From the NCBI RefSeq assembly GCF_946481715.1, contig NZ_CAMLOV010000001.1:40467-104466 (forward strand): a stretch of DNA of 64,000 bases, in the 5' to 3' direction. The stretch's first letter is position 1; every line of letters begins with the position of its first letter. A program made the position numbers and the translations under genes. The notes below the pieces were generated by a model, which saw only the letters and a program-made list of their open reading frames with translations, had not been told where the DNA came from and made no database searches. Positions 52,497-60,695 of the stretch are shown here, in pieces. This stretch comes from an uncultured Mucilaginibacter sp. (GTDB lineage Bacteria > Bacteroidota > Bacteroidia > Sphingobacteriales > Sphingobacteriaceae).

Positions 52497-52531
52497 TAAA
52501 GCTACGGGCTTAGTTTAACCGGTATGTTAAG
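52497..52531 (-). promoter_or_regulatory. Degenerate Pho box-like site and near -7 element
   Basis: TAGCTTTA (minus strand, 52497-52504) is one base off TAnnTTTG; eight bases further upstream lie AGTTTAA (52512) and ATGTTAA (52524), 12 bases apart instead of 11. Same relative layout as the site at 50999 but imperfect. Confidence 0.3.
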
Positions 52532-52537
52532 TTGCTA

Positions 52538-53242
52538 TTATGATATGGCTTTATTAAAAAGCGCCATTAATATAGGTGGGCGTTGCTGCCGGGCCATGCT
52601 TTTTGGCGATACACCCGCTTTATTCATTTGATCGCTATCGGTACCATACTGTAGCAGCAGTGCAATAATTTGCGCAGGGTATTTCTTTTTTACCGCGCAA
52701 TGCAGGCAGGTATTGCCATCCTTATCAGCCGCGTTCGCGTTTGCTCCGTTTTTTAGAAACCACTCGGCAGCCTTAAATTTTTTCCAGTTAATTGCGGACA
52801 GCAATGGTGTTTCGCCAATACTGGCATCGTCAATATCAGCTCCATGATGTTTAAACAACTCCGCAGCTTCTGCATCATCGTACCAGGCAATCGCAAACAT
52901 ACAGTTGGCCGGGTTAGCGCCATTATTCAGAAGCCAGGTGTAAAGTGCTTTGTTGCGCCCACGCGTATAGGCATACCAAAGCGGCGTGGCGGGGAAATAG
53001 CCGCATCCATCCTTTATCCGATGGATGGAGTTGATATCCAAGCCTCCTTTTAAGAATAACTTTAGTATGCCCAGGCTTGCCTCTTCTTTTCCCGGGCGGT
53101 TGGCAATGGGTACGCCGCCTAAGTAATGCAGGCCATTTTTGCCATCCTCTTCGACCCAGCTAAGCCATTGTGGTTCTTTTACAAGCAGCCTTTCAATGGC
53201 TTCAATATCCAGGTTTTTTATGGCGATGATGAATTTGTTCAT
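52538..53242 (-). CDS. Ankyrin repeat protein
   Basis: 234 residues, no signal peptide. About five ankyrin modules, the clearest being E-T-P-L-L-S-A-I-N-W-K-K-F-K-A-A-E-W-F-L and G-N-T-C-L-H-C-A-V-K-K-K. Expected to be a cytoplasmic protein-protein interaction scaffold; partner unknown. It lies 62 bases upstream of the small membrane protein gene on the same strand. Confidence 0.85.
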   Translation of the reverse strand: MNKFIIAIKNLDIEAIERLLVKEPQWLSWVEEDGKNGLHYLGGVPIANRPGKEEASLGILKLFLKGGLDINSIHRIKDGCGYFPATPLWYAYTRGRNKALYTWLLNNGANPANCMFAIAWYDDAEAAELFKHHGADIDDASIGETPLLSAINWKKFKAAEWFLKNGANANAADKDGNTCLHCAVKKKYPAQIIALLLQYGTDSDQMNKAGVSPKSMARQQRPPILMALFNKAIS

Positions 53243-53306
53243 AATTAAACACTTGTAGCGTTAACAAACAATTACTGCAAATCTTTAATTTTATTGAAGC
53301 ATATCT

Positions 53307-53687
53307 TTATTCGCCTGCTACGCTTTCGGCAACTCTTATATAATAGCCGTTGATATCTATAAAAGCAAATTCTTTTAAGCCGTAAGGATGCACCCTTAAC
53401 TCATCTGCCAGTGCAATGCCCTTTTGCTTAAACTCTGCAAAAATTTCCTCAATATTTTCTACAAACCACATTAAGGGAAGGCGGTGCGCAGTATTGTTTA
53501 TTTCGGCGGCGAACCCGGCATCCTCAGCAAAAAGCAGCTGCATCTCATCTCGCCTTATGCCGCCATCAACCGCGCCAAACTGCAATTCATCATAAAAACC
53601 TAAAATATCGCGGTACCAGCCAATAGTTTCGGCAAGGTTTTTTACCGGCAGCTGAGGCCCGCTTCTGATGAATTTCATTGCTTTCAT
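53307..53687 (-). CDS. VOC superfamily protein (glyoxalase/bleomycin-resistance fold)
   Basis: 126 residues with two beta-alpha-beta-beta-beta modules: the first contains P-V-K-N-L-A-E-T-I-G-W-Y-R-D-I-L-G-F, the second W-F-V-E-N-I-E-E-I-F and G-L-K-E-F-A-F-I-D-I-N-G-Y-Y-I. The Glu that serves as metal ligand near the end in true glyoxalases is not clear. A second ATG three codons in (53678) is also possible. Role unknown; some relatives sequester antibiotics. Confidence 0.85.
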   Translation of the reverse strand: MKAMKFIRSGPQLPVKNLAETIGWYRDILGFYDELQFGAVDGGIRRDEMQLLFAEDAGFAAEINNTAHRLPLMWFVENIEEIFAEFKQKGIALADELRVHPYGLKEFAFIDINGYYIRVAESVAGE

Positions 53688-53907
53688 AAATACAAATTAT
53701 GGTTGTATAAAAATAAAAACAAAGCATGCGACAATAAATAGCCGGGCAAACTATTTTGTGTGTGTTTTTTACCGATAAAGAGTTGAGGGAGGTTGTTCAT
53801 CGACGCGTGGGGAGCCCGCCGCTGATATTGATTTACTGATTAGGCTGGCGGGCTTGCCAGGGTAATCAATAAATCATGTTATCAAATTAACCTTCGGGGG
53901 GAATCGG

Positions 53908-54477
53908 TTAACCTGCCAGGCAGTGGCGCTCTCTGTTTGCAAGGCTATTCAGCTTGTCTTTTAAAATAGCACGGGCGCGGTGCAGCGTAGTGCGCGATAA
54001 TAACTCTGACATGCCCAAACTGCTGCCTATTTCCTGGTGCGAATAACCTTCTATGGCGTACATATTAAATACCGACCGGTAAGTTTTCGGCAGTTCCTGC
54101 ACCATTTTCATCAGTTCCTGTGCTTCCAACCCATTGGCATTGTAGCTACTGCTAACCGGGATGTTCTGCTCTGCAAAATCATCAACCAATACCATAGTTT
54201 TGGCTTTGCGGTAACGCGAGATAGCGCTGTGTACCATAATGCGGCGTATCCATCCCTCCAGGCTTCCTTCGCCACGGTAGTTATTCATGTTTTTAAACAT
54301 TTTTATAAACCCTTCCTGCAGTATATCCTGCGCTTCATCTTTATCTTTTGCGTAGCGCATACAAACAGCAAGCATCTTTGGAGCAAGCATTCTATACAAC
54401 TGCTCCTGTTGTTTCCTGTCGTTCTTTAGGCATCCTTCCCAAAGGGCGGTCAATTTTGTGTCGGTGTTCGGTGTCAT
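53908..54477 (-). CDS. ECF-type RNA polymerase sigma factor
   Basis: 189 residues. Region 2 (about 25-95) with D-K-D-E-A-Q-D-I-L-Q-E-G-F-I-K-M-F and G-W-I-R-R-I-M-V-H-S-A-I; region 4 (about 125-180) with G-Y-S-H-Q-E-I-G-S-S-L-G-M-S and L-H-R-A-R-A-I-L-K-D-K-L. The recognition-helix lead reads S-E-L-L-S-R-T-T instead of the usual S-E-G-T-S-R-S-Q, so promoter choice may differ. No anti-sigma gene follows; the downstream gap to the VOC gene is 220 bases without a gene. Confidence 0.92.
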   Translation of the reverse strand: MTPNTDTKLTALWEGCLKNDRKQQEQLYRMLAPKMLAVCMRYAKDKDEAQDILQEGFIKMFKNMNNYRGEGSLEGWIRRIMVHSAISRYRKAKTMVLVDDFAEQNIPVSSSYNANGLEAQELMKMVQELPKTYRSVFNMYAIEGYSHQEIGSSLGMSELLSRTTLHRARAILKDKLNSLANRERHCLAG

Positions 54478-54914
54478 AGTGATATTGTAATGATTCGGTA
54501 TATGCCAAAATTCAACCGTTTTTACAAGTAGTTGAATTTCAGCTGTTTAATTTTTATGAGCGGTTTTAAACTGTTCGCTTCCGTACAGTGCACCGTTCTG
54601 TTATGAACGATTGCCCAGTGTTGTTTTTACACTAAGTAAATAGCCTTACGGAGGCATGCAGGATTGTGCTACAGCGGCGAGGGGGGAATTATAAAAAGGG
54701 GTGTTTTCACCCGGGCAACACGGGGTTAAAGCACGGTTATACAGTAGTAATAAATGGTGTTACAGGTATTGGGCATACCGTATTCTTCCAATCTTCCTTT
54801 ACTTTTTGGGGCGCAAAACCAGGAAATAAATTAGGACTAAAGCAAAGGGGATAAGCTTTTTCAAGCCCATCCCCTTTTACAGCCGTGTTTCGCAACAGGG
54901 CAATTTTAATATTG
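54478..54914. other. 437-base gap between the ECF sigma gene and the YtxH operon
   Basis: No convincing gene. One 62-codon frame at 54666-54854 has a poor start and no recognisable features. The right part carries the terminator hairpin at 54844-54877. The bases just upstream of the sigma gene (54480-54560) show no TAnnTTTG element. Confidence 0.4.
54844..54877 (-). terminator. Probable terminator of the YtxH/holin operon
   Basis: AAAGGGGAT (54844-54852) pairs exactly with ATCCCCTTT (54869-54877) around a 16-base loop. On the minus strand the hairpin is followed by GCTTTAG, a weak U-tract. Confidence 0.5.
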
Positions 54915-55340
54915 TTATTGTGCGTATGCCGTTACAACTGGTTTACCCTCATCCTTCTTTTTTGTGAATTTTGCAAAAAGCGCTTTAGCCTTACCCCAAA
55001 CACCGCTTACCGAATCTTCGCTAATGTAATGCGAGGCCTTTTGAGATAAGATCCCAACCAGCGTTTTCACTAAAAAATTCGAATGTCTAAATATGGTTTT
55101 ATTTAGCGTTAACGGCAGCGCTATGCGCGATATTAACCCTAAAAAATCCTGGCTAAAAAAGCTTTCGTTCTTTACCCCATCCACAGTTGGCGATTTGGGG
55201 AACAGGGACATTGCTGTGGAGAATATAGCCGCGGGGCTGCTAAACCGTGCCCTTAAAGCCACCGATTGCTCAACCTCCATGTTTTTTAACCTTGCTATCT
55301 CTACCTTCAGGTCGTTGGCGTTTTGTATCAGGATCTCCAT
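54915..55340 (-). CDS. Unknown protein of the YtxH/holin operon, 141 aa
   Basis: No family recognised. N-terminal helix (N-D-L-K-V-E-I-A-R-L-K-N-M-E-V-E-Q) is probably a short coiled coil; a mid-section of moderate hydrophobicity (F-L-G-L-I-S-R-I-A-L-P-L-T-L) could touch the membrane; the tail is basic (K-F-T-K-K-K-D-E-G-K). Starts three bases after the holin-X gene ends, so the three genes 55994-54915 are one operon. Confidence 0.65.
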   Translation of the reverse strand: MEILIQNANDLKVEIARLKNMEVEQSVALRARFSSPAAIFSTAMSLFPKSPTVDGVKNESFFSQDFLGLISRIALPLTLNKTIFRHSNFLVKTLVGILSQKASHYISEDSVSGVWGKAKALFAKFTKKKDEGKPVVTAYAQ

Positions 55341-55343
55341 ATA

Positions 55344-55682
55344 TTATTTAAAAAGCTTTCTTACCAGTATGTTAACAATAGGCCGTTCGATAGGTTTTTT
55401 TGCTACAATTAAAACAACCGCAAATAGCAGGTACAAAATTGCAACAGAGCCAAAACCTTTCCAGTTAGAATGGAAAACATCGCCAAGGAAAAGCGCCAGT
55501 GTAAAACTTGCGAATAAAAATGTAAGCACAATAGCTATAATAACAATAAGTTCTACAACAACGTTGGCTATAATAGATGTACTGCGTTCAATTACTTCCA
55601 GTTTCAGAAGTTTTACGCGGGTTTCAACGTACTCTTTTGCCTGGTCAATAATAGGGCGTGCCTGTTCTTTTTGTTGTTCCAT
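55344..55682 (-). CDS. Holin-X superfamily membrane protein
   Basis: 112 residues: an amphipathic N-terminal helix (A-K-E-Y-V-E-T-R-V-K-L-L-K-L-E-V-I-E-R) and two membrane helices at about 39-66 (I-I-A-I-V-L-T-F-L-F-A-S-F) and 76-95. This is the Holin-X (phage holin superfamily III-like) family, which in chromosomes usually accompanies YtxH proteins and has no proven lytic function. There is no phage gene nearby. Confidence 0.82.
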   Translation of the reverse strand: MEQQKEQARPIIDQAKEYVETRVKLLKLEVIERSTSIIANVVVELIVIIAIVLTFLFASFTLALFLGDVFHSNWKGFGSVAILYLLFAVVLIVAKKPIERPIVNILVRKLFK

Positions 55683-55727
55683 ATATCGGGCTAATGTTGG
55701 GGGTTTAAATTAACCCGCAAATAAAAT

Positions 55728-55994
55728 TTAAGCGTGTTCCAGGTCGTCCTGGTATTCTTCTTCGGTAGAGCGCACTTTACTTTTAATATTATCTACCACG
55801 GTATCTTTTAAATTTAAAAGCCTGTCGAGCTCGTTAGAAGCAGTTTCCTTAATGGTATCGCCCAGGTTCTTTAACGAATCTGAAAGCTTATCACGGGTCT
55901 CTGTACCTCTTTCTGGTGCAAATAAAATTCCAAGTGCCGCTCCTGCCGCTAATCCTGCCAGCAGCGCGACAACTACTTTTGTGTTATCGTTCAT
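55728..55994 (-). CDS. YtxH domain protein
   Basis: 88 residues: an N-terminal glycine-rich membrane helix (V-V-V-A-L-L-A-G-L-A-A-G-A-A-L-G-I-L-F-A-P) with the family hallmark F-A-P-E-R-G-T-E-T-R, then a long charged helix. YtxH proteins are linked to general stress responses. First gene of the three-gene operon. Confidence 0.88.
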   Translation of the reverse strand: MNDNTKVVVALLAGLAAGAALGILFAPERGTETRDKLSDSLKNLGDTIKETASNELDRLLNLKDTVVDNIKSKVRSTEEEYQDDLEHA

Positions 55995-56109
55995 ATTGTA
56001 TTAATTTTTAAGTTGAATATTTGTTTTATTAATTACTAAATTTATTTGTTTTGCTGTTTAAAGGGTATTTTTTGTAATTATGATAATAACGTTTTACATA
56101 CCCATATTG

Positions 56110-57153
56110 TTACATATCCGGCCCGGTTCTTATCCGCTCCAGCCTATCGGCGGCCAGCCGGTTTGTTTCGTAAATTTCCAACAATAATAAGAAATAAGAT
56201 AGCAATACCGGCCCAAAAACAAGGCCAAGTATGCCAAAAAGCGGCAACCCAATAAATACGCCTATTACCGAAATTATAGGGTGCGTATTCCCTACCCTTT
56301 TATTGATGATAACGCGCAAAACATTATCTACATTACCAATAAATAACAGGCCGTAAGCCAGCAATAACACCCCTTTTAAATTTTGCCCGCTGGCAAAGAA
56401 TATGAGGCTGGCCGGTATGCACATGGTTGGTGCCCCTACTACCGGCAAAAACGACAGGAACACCCCTATTACGCCCCAAAATATAGCGTCGGGTATCTCA
56501 AACGCATAAAAGCCCATAGCCAGCAATACGCCCTGTGTTATGGCTATAATGCCCTGCCCTAATACATTGGAGTAGGTAGAATCGCGCAGGGCCAGGGCAA
56601 ACTTAAGCGCATGCTGCTCGCGGAACGGAGCATATTTCAACAAGCCTGTTTCAAACTCGCGCATTTGCGTAAACATAAAATACATTAAAAAATACATCAC
56701 CAACAGCGTTAGGATGATGCTGGCTGCGCTGCCCAGTATGGATGGGAATAGATCCGCGCCATAGGCACCCAGTTTTTGCAGGGTATCTTCGGCAAAATGC
56801 GGCTGGTTTAAATTAGCGCCGGTAAAGGCATCAATTTTGGCTGTCCATTGGTCCAGGTGAATAGCATCTTTATTAATGCTGCCTATCTTGCCGATCACCA
56901 TAATGCTTAATGACAGGAATGGTATTACGATAACGATAAGCGAAATAAAGATGATAATAAGGGCCGCGAAGGTGCCATTGAGCTTTTTCTTTTCTACCAT
57001 GTACAGGTAAAAGGGCCTAAAAATGGTGAAAAGCACAATTGCGCCTAATATCGAACTGAATAATTCGCTTAGTGCATACAGCAAAAAGCAGCCCAGCACA
57101 ATAATGCTTACAAGTACTATATTGTTGCGCTGCTTATAGTTAAAAATGGACAT
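56110..57153 (-). CDS. AI-2E family transporter (TqsA/PerM-like)
   Basis: 347 residues with about seven to eight membrane helices, a central soluble part, and the C-terminal signature G-N-T-H-P-I-I-S-V-I-G-V-F-I-G-L-P-L-F-G followed by F-G-P-V-L-L. Members export autoinducer-2, act as Na+/H+ antiporters or are uncharacterised; the sequence does not say which. Confidence 0.9.
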   Translation of the reverse strand: MSIFNYKQRNNIVLVSIIVLGCFLLYALSELFSSILGAIVLFTIFRPFYLYMVEKKKLNGTFAALIIIFISLIVIVIPFLSLSIMVIGKIGSINKDAIHLDQWTAKIDAFTGANLNQPHFAEDTLQKLGAYGADLFPSILGSAASIILTLLVMYFLMYFMFTQMREFETGLLKYAPFREQHALKFALALRDSTYSNVLGQGIIAITQGVLLAMGFYAFEIPDAIFWGVIGVFLSFLPVVGAPTMCIPASLIFFASGQNLKGVLLLAYGLLFIGNVDNVLRVIINKRVGNTHPIISVIGVFIGLPLFGILGLVFGPVLLSYFLLLLEIYETNRLAADRLERIRTGPDM

Positions 57154-57229
57154 TCCCGTGAAAAGCCTTAGTGTGCTATATAAACAAAAGAAACCTAAAA
57201 AGTTTTAGCTATATCGGGCTGATTTGAAA

Positions 57230-57445
57230 TTATTTATCAGCTTCTATAATATCCAGCAGGCGGTCTATCTTTTGTGCCGATGTAAGCATGCTTTCAATAT
57301 AAAGCCCCATATCGCCGCCTATATCCCCTACCTCGTACCGTAGCCCTTCTATAGCGAGTGTAATATTGGATAGCTGATTTTTTATATCGTGCTTCAGCGT
57401 TAAAAGCGCTTCTTCATCGGGCATATTGCCGGGGTTGCCTGCCAT
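57230..57445 (-). CDS. Free-standing DHp-like (histidine phosphotransfer) protein, 71 aa
   Basis: Residues about 12-35 (L-T-L-K-H-D-I-K-N-Q-L-S-N-I-T-L-A-I-E-G-L) match an H-box with candidate phosphoacceptor H19 followed by Asp, and residues about 48-69 (Y-I-E-S-M-L-T-S-A-Q-K-I-D-R-L-L-D-I-I) match the second helix of a histidine kinase dimerisation hairpin. There is no ATPase domain: the protein ends there. It starts three bases after the stop of the NtrC-type response regulator, so both are co-translated. It may be a Spo0B/ChpT-like phosphotransfer protein or a regulator of the response regulator; this is inference. Confidence 0.7.
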   Translation of the reverse strand: MAGNPGNMPDEEALLTLKHDIKNQLSNITLAIEGLRYEVGDIGGDMGLYIESMLTSAQKIDRLLDIIEADK

Positions 57446-57448
57446 AAG

Positions 57449-58897
57449 TTATTTAAGGTTGATGGCCTTCATTTTATTATAGAGCGTTTTACGATCGATA
57501 TTTAATATCTCCGCGGCCTTTGTTTTATTAAAGTTCACTTCGCGCAGTACTTTCAATATCGTTTCGTGTTCGGCACCTAAAGCGGCGTTCTTCAAATCGT
57601 GCCTGGGGGCTTCTTTTATTTCTGCGGGTTGTGGTGTAGCCTGTCCGTTGCTATAGCCATTGCCGGTATTATAGCCGTTGCTATTATCATATGCGCCGCC
57701 TTTAAAATTGGTTATCTCCAGTGGCAGGCTTTTGAGGCCTACTTCCGTACCTTCTGTTAACAAAGTTGCACGGCGTACCACGTTTTTCAATTCGCGGATA
57801 TTTCCTTGCCAGCGGTAGTTCATAAAACACTCCACTACCTCGGGCGAAAAAGTAGTTACGTTACGGTCGAGTTCGTGGTTGGCAATTTTCAGGAAGTGTT
57901 CTGCCAGCATCATAATATCATTGCCCCTATCGCGCAGGGGGGGCATGTATATGCTAAACTCGTTAAAACGGTGGTACAGGTCTTCGCGGAAACGGCCTTT
58001 TGCAATGCCCTCCTGCAGGTTCTCGTTAGTGGCAATTATAATGCGCACATCCAGGTCTATCTCTTTGGTGCTGCCAATGCGCTTTACCTTACGTTCCTGC
58101 ACGGTACGTAGTAAGGCGGCCTGTATCTCGTAAGATAGGTTGCCCACTTCATCCAAAAACAAAGTGCCGCCGTTGGCCATTTCGAAGTGGCCAATTTTGG
58201 TAGCAAAAGCACCGGTAAACGAGCCCTTCTCGTGCCCGAAGAATTCGCTTGCGGCCAACTCTTTGGTGAGCGATCCACAATCCATAGCTATAAAAGGCTG
58301 GTTGGCCCGCAGGCTGTTTAAGTGGATGCTTTTGGCAACCGATTCTTTACCCGTACCGCTTTCGCCTAAAATAATTACACTGTAGTTGGTAGGAGCCACC
58401 AGTTCTATCTGTTTTTGCAATTCTTTTGAAGCACGGCTGGTACCTGCAACAAATTCACCCGACAGCACTTGTTTTTTGCTTTCCTTTTGGGGTTTATCGC
58501 TGGTATAATCGTTCGCTGCCATTTCCTGCAATGCGTATTGCGTTTCGATGGCTTTGTTAATGGTATTTAATATTTCGTCGGGGTAAAGGGGTTTGGTGAT
58601 ATAATCGTGCGCGCCCATTTTGATAAGCTCTACCGCCATTTTTATATCCGAGTAACCCGTTATAATAATTACACCTGTTTTTGGATAAAGTGCTTTGATA
58701 TTCTTTAGCATTTCGCGGCCATCAGTATCCTCCAACCTAAAATCGCAAAGCACCAGGTTATACTCCTTATTTTTTAAGCATTCCATCCCGCTGCCGCCAT
58801 TGGCTGCAGTATCAACATCGAACCCGTTGCGTGTTAAGAACTTAGATAGCAACAGCCCAACATTCACCTCGTCATCTATGATGAGAATCTTCTTCAT
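57449..58897 (-). CDS. Sigma-54-dependent response regulator, NtrC family
   Basis: 482 residues. Receiver domain (1-120) with D8, D9, phosphoacceptor D52 and K102; AAA+ domain (about 150-380) with Walker A G-E-S-G-T-G-K-E, the sigma-54 contact loop G-S-F-T-G-A (normally G-A-F-T-G-A) and G-G-T-L-F-L-D-E-V; a linker rich in Asn/Gly (S-N-G-Y-N-T-G-N-G-Y); and a C-terminal Fis-type helix-turn-helix (about 440-482, N-K-T-K-A-A-E-I-L-N-I-D-R-K-T-L-Y). It would activate sigma-54 promoters when phosphorylated. No complete histidine kinase is nearby; only the DHp-like protein follows. Confidence 0.95.
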   Translation of the reverse strand: MKKILIIDDEVNVGLLLSKFLTRNGFDVDTAANGGSGMECLKNKEYNLVLCDFRLEDTDGREMLKNIKALYPKTGVIIITGYSDIKMAVELIKMGAHDYITKPLYPDEILNTINKAIETQYALQEMAANDYTSDKPQKESKKQVLSGEFVAGTSRASKELQKQIELVAPTNYSVIILGESGTGKESVAKSIHLNSLRANQPFIAMDCGSLTKELAASEFFGHEKGSFTGAFATKIGHFEMANGGTLFLDEVGNLSYEIQAALLRTVQERKVKRIGSTKEIDLDVRIIIATNENLQEGIAKGRFREDLYHRFNEFSIYMPPLRDRGNDIMMLAEHFLKIANHELDRNVTTFSPEVVECFMNYRWQGNIRELKNVVRRATLLTEGTEVGLKSLPLEITNFKGGAYDNSNGYNTGNGYSNGQATPQPAEIKEAPRHDLKNAALGAEHETILKVLREVNFNKTKAAEILNIDRKTLYNKMKAINLK

Positions 58898-59080
58898 ATT
58901 GGCAATTACAGTTTACAGGTAGTGTAAGAGCAGGTTAAGGTACAAATAATTGGTAATTTTAACTAATAAATTAAAGAAACGCAAATTTGTTACACGCCGC
59001 AAAACAGCAGAAATATTTTTGAAAGAGAGGCACTAATCAGCCTATTTATGCCAAATTCCCTGGTCCGGGCGGGCACCGGT

Positions 59081-59653
59081 TCAAAAGCCGAAAGCCAAGC
59101 GCAAGCTCCAAAAATTAATACCGCTGTCAGCGGTGGCAGATTTGTAACGCGAAGTTTTCTCATAACGCAGGCCGGCATCAATAGCATCGCCGCCACCAAC
59201 GGGTAGCTGTAGGCCAATTTGCGGGGCATAGGTAAAGGCAGCTGATCTATCGTTATAAAAAGCCGCTTTATTTAGCAAAAGTGTTGCGCCGGCTTCGCCC
59301 TGTAGGTAAAAATGCGGTAAGGGGAATACTTTTAAACCTGCCTTAATGGGCAATAGATGTACGTCTTGCGTGGTAAATGTTGGCGCTCCTGCCAATTGGG
59401 CAACGCTGTAAGTATGCCCAAACAGGTTGTTGTAGCCTGCATTTAGGGTAATAAATACGCGGCGATCAACCGGTATGTCTGCCTGTACCGATCCGCCAAG
59501 GACTTTTGTATAAGGATGGCTAAGGTATCCACCGGGCACGCCGGCATCGATGCCAATACTATAGCGGGTTCCGTTTAAAGTAGTTGTAGCGGTTTGCGCC
59601 CTGGCTGCAAACCCGAGAAAGGAAAGGGCGATAATGGCGATAAGGTTTTTCAT
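59081..59653 (-). CDS. Small outer membrane beta-barrel protein, paralogue 1 of 3
   Basis: 190 residues, signal peptide ending A-R-A-Q. Barrel strands alternate throughout, with Y-S-I-G-I-D-A-G-V-P-G-G, L-G-G-S-V-Q-A-D-I-P-V, I-T-L-N-A-G-Y-N-N-L-F-G and L-Q-G-E-A-G-A-T-L-L-L-N-K, ending W-S-L-R-L-A-F-G-F with terminal Phe. The same landmarks recur in the next two genes on this strand. Function unknown. Confidence 0.82.
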   Translation of the reverse strand: MKNLIAIIALSFLGFAARAQTATTTLNGTRYSIGIDAGVPGGYLSHPYTKVLGGSVQADIPVDRRVFITLNAGYNNLFGHTYSVAQLAGAPTFTTQDVHLLPIKAGLKVFPLPHFYLQGEAGATLLLNKAAFYNDRSAAFTYAPQIGLQLPVGGGDAIDAGLRYEKTSRYKSATADSGINFWSLRLAFGF

Positions 59654-59742
59654 AGGGTTTGTTTATAAATATTACGCAATTGCAGCAGCAATGCTACACT
59701 CCTGCAAAATAAGAATTATCTGCGGAGGAAATATTTAAACAC

Positions 59743-59768
59743 AAAAAAAGGAGGCCGTATTGGCCTCC
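59743..59768 (-). terminator. Intrinsic terminator of barrel paralogue 2
   Basis: GGAGGCC (59750-59756), loop GTATT, GGCCTCC (59762-59768). On the minus strand the stem is followed by seven T, so it ends transcription of the gene at 59806-60405. Confidence 0.9.
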
Positions 59769-59805
59769 CTTCCTGTTTTTCAATTGTTGTAAATGTAGGG
59801 CGATA

Positions 59806-60405
59806 TTAGAAACCGTAAGCTAAACGTACGCCTACAAAGTTTACTTTGCTGGCATCAGATGCACTGCTGTATTTGGTAGTGCCTTCGTAACGGATACCGG
59901 CATCAATAAAGTTGCCGTTTGCGCTTACCGGGAACTGCACGCCAATTTGCGGAGCGTAAACAAACGCTACAGATTTATCATCGAAAAAATCTGATTTGTT
60001 AAGCAAAAATGCCGCACCGGCTTCGCCCTGGATGTAAAAATTTGATGCCGGGAAGAATTTTAAACCCGCTTTAACAGGTATTAGCTGCAGGTTTGGCACT
60101 TCTACAGTTGAAGATGGGCCGCCTATTACCCCTGTGATGGTTTCGCCAAATACATTGTTGTAACCAGCGTTAACGGTTACAAATAACTGGTTAGCCACAG
60201 GTATATCTGCCTGCACAGAACCACCAAGGTTCCATTTGAATGCTTTGTTAAATGTACCTGTTGGGATACCTGCATCAACACCGATGCTGTAGCGTATGCC
60301 GCCAGTAGTTGTAGTTGATGTAGTAGTTGTAGTTTGAGCCTTTGCTGCGAACGATAATCCAGCGAAAGCTAATGCAAGTGTTGTGATTTTTAGTGCGTTT
60401 TTCAT
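59806..60405 (-). CDS. Small outer membrane beta-barrel protein, paralogue 2 of 3
   Basis: 199 residues, signal peptide ending A-K-A-Q, followed by a Thr-only stretch of about ten residues before Y-S-I-G-V-D-A-G-I-P-T-G. Shares L-G-G-S-V-Q-A-D-I-P-V, V-N-A-G-Y-N-N-V-F-G and I-Q-G-E-A-G-A-A-F-L-L-N-K with paralogue 1, clearly a tandem duplicate. T-rich codon choice suggests it is the most highly expressed of the three. Confidence 0.84.
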   Translation of the reverse strand: MKNALKITTLALAFAGLSFAAKAQTTTTTSTTTTGGIRYSIGVDAGIPTGTFNKAFKWNLGGSVQADIPVANQLFVTVNAGYNNVFGETITGVIGGPSSTVEVPNLQLIPVKAGLKFFPASNFYIQGEAGAAFLLNKSDFFDDKSVAFVYAPQIGVQFPVSANGNFIDAGIRYEGTTKYSSASDASKVNFVGVRLAYGF

Positions 60406-60695
60406 TATGTGTAAATTTAGTTGTGTGCTTTTCGTTTAGCACAGGGCAAAGTAAAGCATGAAATCTGCTATGTTTTTTCATCCGATTGTAAGGTTAATTC
60501 AATCGTTTGATTAACAGTATTTTATTTTTTGACCAAATGGGTGTGTTAGTCAGGGCTGTGTAAACTTACGGTATAATCGTTGGTTTTTAGTAAATTTTCG
60601 GGGCGTGCAAACCGGGGCGAGTATGGTTAATTTACGCTGAAAACGCGCGGAATGCGTGTAGTTTGGTTACTACCCTTGCTGATGAGTATATCAAC

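Noticed and set aside
54666..54854. A 62-codon plus-strand open frame in the gap after the ECF sigma gene
   Set aside because: Non-ATG start, no recognisable domain or signal, composition unlike neighbouring proteins, and its right end overlaps a terminator hairpin.
55344..55682. Holin-like protein as evidence for a prophage
   Set aside because: No other phage genes, integrase or attachment sites nearby; the chromosomal Holin-X plus YtxH pairing explains it.
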